A DNA stretch of 64,000 bases, from assembly GCF_000454545.1 (NCBI RefSeq), contig NZ_CM002139.1, positions 2,494,269 to 2,558,268 of the forward strand, read 5' to 3'. Position numbers and translations under genes: made by a program. A model generated the notes under the pieces. It saw only the letters and a list, made by a program, of their open reading frames with translations. It was not told the origin of the DNA and ran no database searches. The stretch comes from Xanthomonas cassavae CFBP 4642. GTDB lineage: Bacteria > Pseudomonadota > Gammaproteobacteria > Xanthomonadales > Xanthomonadaceae. Positions 57,038 through 64,000 of the stretch are shown here, one piece after another (position 1 is the stretch's first letter; every line of letters begins with the position of its first letter).

Positions 57038-59491
57038 ATGAAGCAACCCAGACTCGTCGTCATCGGCAATGGCATGGCCGGCATCCGCACCGTGGAGGAG
57101 CTGCTCAAGCTGATGCCGGGCATGTACCACATCACCGTGTTCGGTGCCGAGCCGCATCCCAACTACAACCGCATCCTGCTGTCGCCGGTGCTGGCCGGCG
57201 AGCAGGAGTTCGACGACATCGTGTTGAACCGGTTGCAGTGGTACCGCGACAACGGCATCCATCTGCATTTGAACACCGAAGTCACCCGCATCGATCGCGT
57301 GCGCCGCCGGGTAATTGCCGCCGACGGCACCGAGGCCGAGTACGACCGCCTGCTGATCGCCACCGGCTCGGTGCCGTTCGTGCTGCCGATCCCGGGCAAC
57401 GAGCTGAAGGGCGTGATCGGATATCGCGATATCCAGGACACCCGCACCATGATCGACACCGCGCGCAGCAAGCAGCATGCGGTGGTGATCGGTGGCGGCC
57501 TGCTTGGTCTGGAAGCGGCCAATGGCTTGAAGGTGCGCGGCATGGACGTGACCGTGGTGCACCTGGCCGGCTGGCTGCTGGAACGTCAGCTCGACCCGGT
57601 TGCGGGCAATCTGCTGCAGCAGGCACTGCGCGCACGTGGCCTGGAATTTCGCTTGAACACCGCAACCAGCGCGCTGCTCGGCAACGCGCAGCGCGAAGTG
57701 ATCGGGGCCAGATTCGCCGATGGCAGCGAAATCCCGGCCGATCTGGTGGTGATGGCCGCCGGCATCCGCCCCAACACGCGCCTTGCCGAAGAAGCCGGCA
57801 TCCATTGCTCGCGCGGCATCGTGGTCAACGACAGTCTGCAGAGCTTCGATCCGCGCGTGTACGCGGTGGGCGAGTGCGCAAACCATCGTGGTATCGCCTA
57901 CGGCCTGGTGGCGCCGCTGTTCGAGCAGGCCAAGGTCTGCGCCAACCACCTGGCGCAGTTCGGCATCGGCATCTATCGCGGCTCGGTGGCGTCGACCAAG
58001 CTCAAGGTCACCGGCATCGATCTGTTTTCGGCCGGCGATTTCATGGGCGGCGATGGCTGCGAGGAGATCGTGTTGTCCGATCCGGCCGGCGGGGTCTACA
58101 AGAAGCTGGTGATCCGCGACGACGTGCTGGTGGGAGCCTGCCTGTATGGCGACACCAGCGATGGCGGCTGGTATTTCAAACTGCTCAAGGACGGCACGCC
58201 GATCCAGGCGCAGCGCGATCAGCTGATCTTCGGCGAAAGCGCGTTGGGCGATTCGGGCACCGGCGGCCAGGACCGCGCCAGCGTGATGGCCGACAGCGAC
58301 GAGGTCTGCGGCTGCAACGGCGTGTGCAAGGGCACCATTGTCAAGGCGATCAGCGAGCAGGGCCTGTTTACCGTCGATGAAGTGAAGAAGCACACCAAGG
58401 CAGCGAGTTCCTGCGGCTCGTGCACCGGGCTTGTAGAGCAGATTCTGATGAACTGCCTGGGCTCCAATTTCCAGGAAACCCCAAAGACCAAGGCCGTCTG
58501 CGCGTGTACCGACCTGAGCCACGGCGATGTGCGCCGCGCCATCCGCGAGCACAAGCTGCTCACCCATGCGCAGGCCTACGCCTTCATGGAATGGCGCACG
58601 CCCAACGGTTGCGCCACCTGCCGGCCGGCGATCAATTACTACATGCTCTCGACCTGGCCGCACGAAGCCATCGACGACCCGCAGTCGCGTTTCATCAACG
58701 AACGCGCGCACGCCAACATCCAGAAGGACGGCACCTTCTCGGTGATTCCGCAGATGAAGGGCGGGGTGACCAATGCTGGTGAGCTGCGCCGCATTGCCGA
58801 TGTGGCCGACAAGTACGCGGTGCCGATGGTCAAGGTCACCGGCGGCCAGCGCATCGATCTGCTCGGGGTCAAGAAAGAAGATCTGGTGGAAGTGTGGCGC
58901 GATCTGGGCATGCCGTCGGGCCATGCCTACGGCAAGTCGATCCGCACGGTGAAGACCTGCGTGGGCAGCGAGTTCTGCCGCTTCGGCACCCAGAACAGCA
59001 CGCAGATGGGTATCGACCTGGAAACCATGCTGGCCAATATGTGGAGCCCGCACAAGGTGAAGCTGGCGGTGTCAGGCTGCCCGCGCAACTGCGCCGAATC
59101 CGGCATCAAGGACGTGGGCATCATCGCGGTGGATTCGGGTTGGGAGCTGCACGTTGGCGGCAATGGCGGCATCAAGACCGAGGTGGCGCGTTTCCTGGTC
59201 AAGGTGAGCACCGCCGAGGAAGTGCGCGAGTACACCGGCGCATTTTTGCAGCTGTACCGAGAGCAGGCCTATTACCTGGACCGCACGGTGCACTACATCG
59301 CGCGCGTGGGCCTGGACTACATCCGTGCGCAGGTGGTGGACGATGCGGCAAACCGGCGAGCGCTGTACGAGCGCCTGCTGTTTTCGCTGGAAGGCCTGGT
59401 CGATCCGTGGAAGGCACGCATCGCCGGCGAGCGTCGCCAGGAGTATCAACCGCTGCGGATCGCAGCGCCCGCGGCAACGGTGGAGGAATGA
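57038..59491 (+). CDS. nirB: Assimilatory nitrite reductase large subunit NirB
   Basis: 817 residues from ATG 57038 (AGGA nine bases upstream); ATG 57017 is an alternative. FAD/NADH-binding pyridine nucleotide-disulfide domain at the N-terminus (IGNGMAGIRT). A Fer2_BFD [2Fe-2S] domain has Cys pairs CGCNGVC and CGSCTG. The sulfite/nitrite reductase half has the siroheme and 4Fe-4S Cys in TCVGSEFCRFGTQNS and SGCPRNCAESG. Reduces nitrite to ammonium with NADH. Stop overlaps nirD (ATGA). Needs siroheme from the cysG/cobA enzymes nearby. Confidence 0.96.
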   Translation: MKQPRLVVIGNGMAGIRTVEELLKLMPGMYHITVFGAEPHPNYNRILLSPVLAGEQEFDDIVLNRLQWYRDNGIHLHLNTEVTRIDRVRRRVIAADGTEAEYDRLLIATGSVPFVLPIPGNELKGVIGYRDIQDTRTMIDTARSKQHAVVIGGGLLGLEAANGLKVRGMDVTVVHLAGWLLERQLDPVAGNLLQQALRARGLEFRLNTATSALLGNAQREVIGARFADGSEIPADLVVMAAGIRPNTRLAEEAGIHCSRGIVVNDSLQSFDPRVYAVGECANHRGIAYGLVAPLFEQAKVCANHLAQFGIGIYRGSVASTKLKVTGIDLFSAGDFMGGDGCEEIVLSDPAGGVYKKLVIRDDVLVGACLYGDTSDGGWYFKLLKDGTPIQAQRDQLIFGESALGDSGTGGQDRASVMADSDEVCGCNGVCKGTIVKAISEQGLFTVDEVKKHTKAASSCGSCTGLVEQILMNCLGSNFQETPKTKAVCACTDLSHGDVRRAIREHKLLTHAQAYAFMEWRTPNGCATCRPAINYYMLSTWPHEAIDDPQSRFINERAHANIQKDGTFSVIPQMKGGVTNAGELRRIADVADKYAVPMVKVTGGQRIDLLGVKKEDLVEVWRDLGMPSGHAYGKSIRTVKTCVGSEFCRFGTQNSTQMGIDLETMLANMWSPHKVKLAVSGCPRNCAESGIKDVGIIAVDSGWELHVGGNGGIKTEVARFLVKVSTAEEVREYTGAFLQLYREQAYYLDRTVHYIARVGLDYIRAQVVDDAANRRALYERLLFSLEGLVDPWKARIAGERRQEYQPLRIAAPAATVEE

Positions 59492-59853
59492 GCATGCCCG
59501 ATCAGGCGTGGGTGCATGTGTGCGCCTTGCAGGAGTTGCCGGCGTTGGGTGCGCGCGTCCTGGAGGTCGAAGGCCTGCCGCCGATCGCCATCTTCCGCAC
59601 CGCCAGCGATCAGGTGTTTGCGCTGCGCGATCGTTGCCCGCACAAGGGTGGCCCGTTGTCGCAAGGGATCGTGGCCGGCGACACGGTGACCTGCCCATTG
59701 CATGGCTGGGCGATCGGCCTGCAGAGCGGGCAGGCCTGTGCACCGGACGTGGGCTGCGCCCCGCGATATCCGGTGAAGGTGGATGCCGGTGCGGTGTGGA
59801 TCGTGTTGCAGCCGGTCCCCGAGCCGCAGGCGGTTGCCGAGCCGGCCGCATGA
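59488..59853 (+). CDS. nirD: Nitrite reductase small subunit NirD (Rieske-like)
   Basis: 121 residues. Rieske-type [2Fe-2S] ligands: CPHKGG and CPLHGW (Cys-X-His and Cys-X2-His pattern). Works with NirB. ATG 59488 overlaps the nirB stop (ATGA); ATG 59494 is the next. Its stop overlaps the nitrate reductase start (ATGA), so translational coupling continues through the operon. Confidence 0.94.
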   Translation: MSMPDQAWVHVCALQELPALGARVLEVEGLPPIAIFRTASDQVFALRDRCPHKGGPLSQGIVAGDTVTCPLHGWAIGLQSGQACAPDVGCAPRYPVKVDAGAVWIVLQPVPEPQAVAEPAA

Positions 59854-62648
59854 GCGAGGGCCTGCCGCCGCCGGCATCGCAGACCGCTGCGCACGCGTCT
59901 GCGGCATCGCCGATGCACCGCATCACGCGCTCGACCTGTTGCTACTGCGGTGTCGGCTGCGGCGTGTTGATCCACAGTGAGCACGATGATGCCGGCGAGC
60001 GCATCGTGGGTATCGAAGGCGACCCGCAGCACCCGGCCAATCATGGCCGTCTGTGCAGCAAGGGGCTGGCGTTGCCGCAGACCACCACCAGCACGCAGGG
60101 GCGCGTGCTGGCCCCCGAATTGCGTCGGCACCGGCAGGCGCCGCGTGCGCCGGTGAGCTGGGATCGGGCCTTGCAGCATGTCACCAGCAAACTGGCGGCC
60201 ATCATCCAGGAGCATGGCCCGGATGCGGTGGCGTTCTATCTCTCCGGGCAGCTGCTCACCGAGGACTATTACGTCTTCAACAAGCTGGCCAAGGGTCTGA
60301 TCGGCACCAACAACATCGACACCAATTCGCGGCTGTGCATGTCCAGCGCCGTCACCGGCTACAAGCTGGCGTTAGGCGCCGACGGCCCGCCCACCTGCTA
60401 CGAAGACCTGGAGCTGGCGCAGACGGTGCTGTTTGCCGGCAGCAACATGGCCTACGCGCACCCGGTGCTGTTTCGTCGGCTGGAAGCCGCGCGTGCGCGC
60501 AACCCGGAGATTCGCTGGATCGTGATCGATCCGCGCCGCACCGACACCGCGGCCATGGCGGACCTGCACCTGGCGATCGAACCGGGGACCGACGTTGCGC
60601 TCTTCAACGGCATGCTGCATCACCTGATCTGGGAGGGTCTGGTGGATGCGCGTTTCGTTGCGGGCCATACCCAGGAGTTCGATGCCCTCAAGCGGATGCT
60701 GCGCGACTACACCCCGCGCATGAGCGCCGAGTTCTGCGGGATCTCGCATGAGGACCTGGTGCAGGCGGCCGAGTGGTTCGGGCGCAGCCCGGCGGCGCTG
60801 TCGCTGTATTGCATGGGCTTGAACCAGTCTGCGCATGGCACCGACAAGAACCTCGCATTGATCAATCTGCATCTGGCCACCGCGCAGATCGGCAAACCCG
60901 GTGCAGGCCCGTTCTCGTTGACCGGCCAGCCCAATGCGATGGGCGGGCGCGAGGTGGGCGGCATGGCGACGATGCTGGCGGCGCACCGCGAGATCGGCAA
61001 TGCCGGGCATCGCGCGCAGGTGGAAGCGCTGTGGGGCGTGCCGGCCGGGCGCATCAGCCCCACGCCCGGCACGCCTGCCGTGGAATTGTTCGAACGCCTG
61101 CGTGCCGGCACGCTGAAGGCGGTGTGGATCGTGTGCACCAACCCCGTGCATTCGATGCCGGATATCGCTGGCGTGCGCGCGGCGCTGGAACAGGCCGAGC
61201 TGGTGATCGTGCAGGAGGCGTTTGCCGGCACCGACACCGTGCCGTATGCCGATGTGTTACTGCCTGCCGCCAGCTGGGGCGAGAAGGACGGCACCGTGAC
61301 CAACTCCGAGCGCCGCATCACCCGCGTGCGCAAGGCGGTGGAGCCGCCGGGTCAGGCGCGTGCGGATTGGTGGATTGCCAACGCGGTGGCACGCCGGCTG
61401 GAGGCCAAGCTGCAACCCGGCGTCGCGGCCGGGCTGTTCGCCTTCGACACCACTGCGCAGGTCTTCGACGAACACCGTGCGTTGACGGTGGGCCGCGACC
61501 TTGACATCGGCGGGCTGGATTACGCGGTGCTGGACACCGGTCCGCAGCAATGGCCGTTTCCAGCCGGTGCCACGCAGGGGCAGGCGCGGCGTTACATCGA
61601 TGGCGTCTTCGCCACTGACAATGGGCGTGCACGCTTCCATGCGACCCCGTATCGCAAGGTGGCCGAGGCGACCTCGGCGCGCTTCCCGATGCGGCTGCTG
61701 ACCGGGCGCCTGCGCGACCAGTGGCATGGCATGTCGCGCACCGGACGGGTGGCGGCTGCGTTTGCGCACAGTCCCGAACCGTCTTTGCGCATGCATCCGG
61801 ACGACGCGGCGCGGCGCGGACTGATGACCGGCGAACTGGTGCGGGTGGCCAGCAAGCGTGGCACGCTGGTGCTGCCGCTGGAACTCTCTGATGAACTGCG
61901 CTCGGGTACCGTGTTCGCGGCGATGCACTGGAGCGGGCAGACGCTTTCCAGCGGCGGCATCAACGAAGTGAGTACGCCGGCAGTGGATGCGCGCTCGCAG
62001 CAGCCCGAGCTCAAGCACGCGGCGGTGCGGGTGGAAAAGGCCGTGTTCGGCTGGCATCTGCTGGCCGCGCGTCGTGGCGATGCGCTGGCGCTGCAACAGG
62101 CGCTGCAGCCGCTGCTGCGCGACTGCGGCTATGCCAGCCTGCGCCTGCATGCCGAACCCTTGCCAGAGGCCGCCGGCGAGTGGGCGGTGCTGCACGCCGC
62201 CTGCGAGCGGGCGCCTGAGGCGACCTGGATCGATCGCCTGGTTGCCGCCTTGCAGCTGCCGGCCGGTGCCGATGTCCTGGAATACCGCGATCTGCGCCGT
62301 GGGCTGATGCGCCGCGTCGGTTGGCGAACGCAGGACGGGCTCAGTCATATCGACGGCCTGTTGCTCACGGCCGCGCAACCCAGCGAGGCCAATCGGGCGT
62401 TGCTGAGCACCGCATTGGCAGGCCAGCCGTGGCGTGGCGCGCGGCTGGCGGTGTTCGCACAGACGCCTGCCGTGCCCAGCGACCCGATCGTCTGCACCTG
62501 CATGAATGTTGCGGCGTCGGCGATCCATGCGGCCATCGACGACGGCGCCGATGTGGCGCAACTCAAACAACGCCTGGGTTGCGGCACCGCCTGCGGCTCC
62601 TGCGTTCCGCAACTGACCCGGCTGTGCCGCCAACCGCGGCTGGCCTGA
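59850..62648 (+). CDS. nasA: Assimilatory nitrate reductase, molybdopterin catalytic subunit
   Basis: 932 residues. N-terminal 4Fe-4S site (CCYCGVGCGVLIHSE, then HGRLCSKG) and the Mo-bis-MGD oxidoreductase core with SRLCMSSAVTGYK, MGLNQSAHGTDKN and QPNAMGGREVG. The C-terminus adds a Fer2_BFD [2Fe-2S] domain (about 880-930; CTCMNV and CGTACGSC), the longer NasA arrangement. Between core and BFD a segment of roughly 130 residues has no recognised fold. It reduces nitrate to nitrite. It needs the MGD cofactor made by moeA, moeB and mobA in this window. Confidence 0.94.
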   Translation: MSEGLPPPASQTAAHASAASPMHRITRSTCCYCGVGCGVLIHSEHDDAGERIVGIEGDPQHPANHGRLCSKGLALPQTTTSTQGRVLAPELRRHRQAPRAPVSWDRALQHVTSKLAAIIQEHGPDAVAFYLSGQLLTEDYYVFNKLAKGLIGTNNIDTNSRLCMSSAVTGYKLALGADGPPTCYEDLELAQTVLFAGSNMAYAHPVLFRRLEAARARNPEIRWIVIDPRRTDTAAMADLHLAIEPGTDVALFNGMLHHLIWEGLVDARFVAGHTQEFDALKRMLRDYTPRMSAEFCGISHEDLVQAAEWFGRSPAALSLYCMGLNQSAHGTDKNLALINLHLATAQIGKPGAGPFSLTGQPNAMGGREVGGMATMLAAHREIGNAGHRAQVEALWGVPAGRISPTPGTPAVELFERLRAGTLKAVWIVCTNPVHSMPDIAGVRAALEQAELVIVQEAFAGTDTVPYADVLLPAASWGEKDGTVTNSERRITRVRKAVEPPGQARADWWIANAVARRLEAKLQPGVAAGLFAFDTTAQVFDEHRALTVGRDLDIGGLDYAVLDTGPQQWPFPAGATQGQARRYIDGVFATDNGRARFHATPYRKVAEATSARFPMRLLTGRLRDQWHGMSRTGRVAAAFAHSPEPSLRMHPDDAARRGLMTGELVRVASKRGTLVLPLELSDELRSGTVFAAMHWSGQTLSSGGINEVSTPAVDARSQQPELKHAAVRVEKAVFGWHLLAARRGDALALQQALQPLLRDCGYASLRLHAEPLPEAAGEWAVLHAACERAPEATWIDRLVAALQLPAGADVLEYRDLRRGLMRRVGWRTQDGLSHIDGLLLTAAQPSEANRALLSTALAGQPWRGARLAVFAQTPAVPSDPIVCTCMNVAASAIHAAIDDGADVAQLKQRLGCGTACGSCVPQLTRLCRQPRLA

Positions 62649-62683
62649 CGCACTTCACCCCTCCACACACTGCGAGATCTCTC

Positions 62684-63460
62684 ATGTCCGTCATCCCTTC
62701 CTGCGCGCGTGATGTGGTGTTGTTGTCTGCCGGTCCCGGCGATCTGGAGCTGCTGACCATCAAGGCAGTCAAGGCGCTGGCAGTGGCGCAGGTGCTGCTG
62801 CTCGACGATCTGGCCAATCCCAAGATCGTGGAGCTGGCACCGCAGGCGCGCGTGATCCGCGTCGGCAAGCGCGGCGGCTGCCGCTCCACGCCGCAGGAGT
62901 TCATCTGCCGGCTGATGCGGCGCTATGCATTGCAGGGTCTGCGCGTGGTGCGCGTCAAGGGCGGCGATGCCTTGTTGTTCGGGAGGGCTGGCGAAGAGAT
63001 CGACTTCCTGCGTCGCGCCGGTGTCGGTGTGCAGGTGATCAATGGGGTCAGCGCCGCGTTCGCCGCCGCCGCTTCGCTGGACGTGTCGCTGACGCACCGC
63101 GACCATTGCCATGGCATCACCTTCGTCACTGCGCATACGCACGACCACGGCGAGCCGAATTGGGGTGCACTGGCCGCCAGTGGCACCACGCTGGGCATCT
63201 ACATGGGCCTGCGGCGTGCGGACGCGCTGGCGACGGCGCTGCTGGCGCATCTGCCGGCCGCTACGCCGGCAGCCATCGTGCAGGCAGCCACACGTCCCGA
63301 GCAACAACGTCGCCTCACCACGCTGGGCGAACTTGGCGCCGCCGCAGCGGCGCTGCTGCCAGGCCTGCCGACCTTGCTGTTGGTTGGCGATGCGCTCGCA
63401 CACGCGTCGGCCGCCTGCGACGATCATTGTGCTGCCGTGTTGGAACAGGCAGTGGGATAG
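62684..63460 (+). CDS. cobA: Uroporphyrinogen-III C-methyltransferase (CobA/SUMT)
   Basis: 258 residues, full-length methylase: GPGDLELLTIKAVKAL, VKGGDALLFGRAGEE, VINGVSAAFAAAA, then GHGV-like segments. It makes precorrin-2 for siroheme, replacing the missing half of the methylase domain in the cysG-like gene at 52378. It is the last gene of the nitrate operon, 35 bp after the reductase. Confidence 0.9.
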   Translation: MSVIPSCARDVVLLSAGPGDLELLTIKAVKALAVAQVLLLDDLANPKIVELAPQARVIRVGKRGGCRSTPQEFICRLMRRYALQGLRVVRVKGGDALLFGRAGEEIDFLRRAGVGVQVINGVSAAFAAAASLDVSLTHRDHCHGITFVTAHTHDHGEPNWGALAASGTTLGIYMGLRRADALATALLAHLPAATPAAIVQAATRPEQQRRLTTLGELGAAAAALLPGLPTLLLVGDALAHASAACDDHCAAVLEQAVG

Positions 63461-64000
63461 GGGAGTGGCGTCGGTGCGTGCGCAACGACATCTCGCCGCA
63501 ACGGCAGCGCAGTCGTTCGATCGCCGAGGCGCTTTGCAGCCTGCACAGCTCTGAGCTGTTGTCCGTCGCGTGACGGCCTGTGCAGTTGGGACAAGCAGCG
63601 TTGTCATGCGTCCACACATCCGCACACCGGCGATGACGGATCGTCCGCGCACCGGGTGTGAGGCCGCAAGCCGCTTGCAGTCCAGCGCCGGTCAGCGCCG
63701 CGGCGCGTAGCCGGCAGACCCATGGCCGACGCTTGGCCGCGCAATCCCACGCGTGTGGCTCGGATCATTGGGGCTTTGGCGGCCTGTAGACGGCCTGCCG
63801 CGCCGATGTATCCCGGTCAGGCGCAATCGCGCCGCCTGGGCAGTCATTGCGCTGCACCACCACGGATCGAAATGGCGCGCCATCGGAGAGAACGATCCCG
63901 GTATCACCGATGTGAATGCGCAGCTCATGGTGGCAGCCGCATCGCGGTGCAACGAATGGGTGCGCCATTTGGTAGCGCTACCCATTCCGCAGCGCGCTGC
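63461..64000. other. Gene-poor right edge of window
   Basis: No clear terminator after cobA and no RNA motif. A possible small frame on the minus strand (63765-63968) is listed separately; the rest shows nothing I can interpret. Confidence 0.4.
63765..63968 (-). CDS. Possible small hypothetical protein, 67 aa
   Basis: The frame reads like a real protein fragment (HIGDTGIVLSDGAPFRSVVVQ) with an ATG start at 63968, but it has no clear ribosome site and no family I recognise. It could be a short conserved gene or a decayed one. Confidence 0.3.
   Translation of the reverse strand: MAHPFVAPRCGCHHELRIHIGDTGIVLSDGAPFRSVVVQRNDCPGGAIAPDRDTSARQAVYRPPKPQ

Overview
The window is about 64 kb of a GC-rich gammaproteobacterial chromosome, almost certainly from a plant-pathogenic Xanthomonas. 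The evidence is a gene order typical of the genus, a type III effector of the XopZ type with a PIP-box-like promoter, GGGATT-type intergenic repeats and IS5-family elements. Nearly all genes are chromosomal core genes. Accessory signals are concentrated at 1-11 kb, at 27-31 kb and in the 55 kb leader region. No rRNA, tRNA or CRISPR array was seen.

Region by region. 1-0.1 kb is the end of an IS5-like element cut by the window edge. 0.5-8.7 kb is a cyclic-di-GMP and two-component island: two histidine kinases, a GGDEF-EAL-REC protein (RavR-like) and a PAS-GGDEF-EAL protein. 8.7-10.8 kb is a gene-free, repeat-rich stretch carrying a complete 1,232-bp IS5-family element with TTTA target duplications. 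10.8-21.4 kb holds a chemoreceptor-like protein, the nudix-mnmA-hflD operon, the N-degron set (clpS, clpA, aat, with infA), a FemAB-like acyltransferase and trxB. 21.6-33.3 kb is ftsK, a transglutaminase-like protein, lolA, the large effector gene xopZ, rarA, a fluoride riboswitch and crcB. 33.6-38.1 kb is a fatty-acid beta-oxidation operon with its TetR regulator. 38.3-44.9 kb is ndk-rlmN-pilF-rodZ-yfgM-bamB-der, in a largely overlapping arrangement.

45.1-63.5 kb forms one physiological unit. Molybdenum-cofactor genes (two moeA paralogues, a rhodanese-moeB fusion, mobA) and siroheme genes (a cysG with a shortened methylase domain and a stand-alone cobA) surround the nitrate-assimilation operon (transporter, nirB, nirD, nitrate reductase). 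nasT-nasS lie just upstream. Ahead of the operon I can read a sigma-54 promoter, two hairpins with identical AACGGC hexaloops and a strong intrinsic terminator. This is the layout expected for NasT (ANTAR) antitermination released by the nitrate sensor NasS.

The strongest non-gene observations are this ANTAR leader, the fluoride riboswitch before crcB, the PIP-box and -10 pair before xopZ, a candidate small RNA between trxB and ftsK, and several dispersed palindromic repeats. Coordinates of starts were chosen by hand from Shine-Dalgarno sequences, overlaps and family N-termini. Family assignments are from recognition of the protein sequence, not from a database search.
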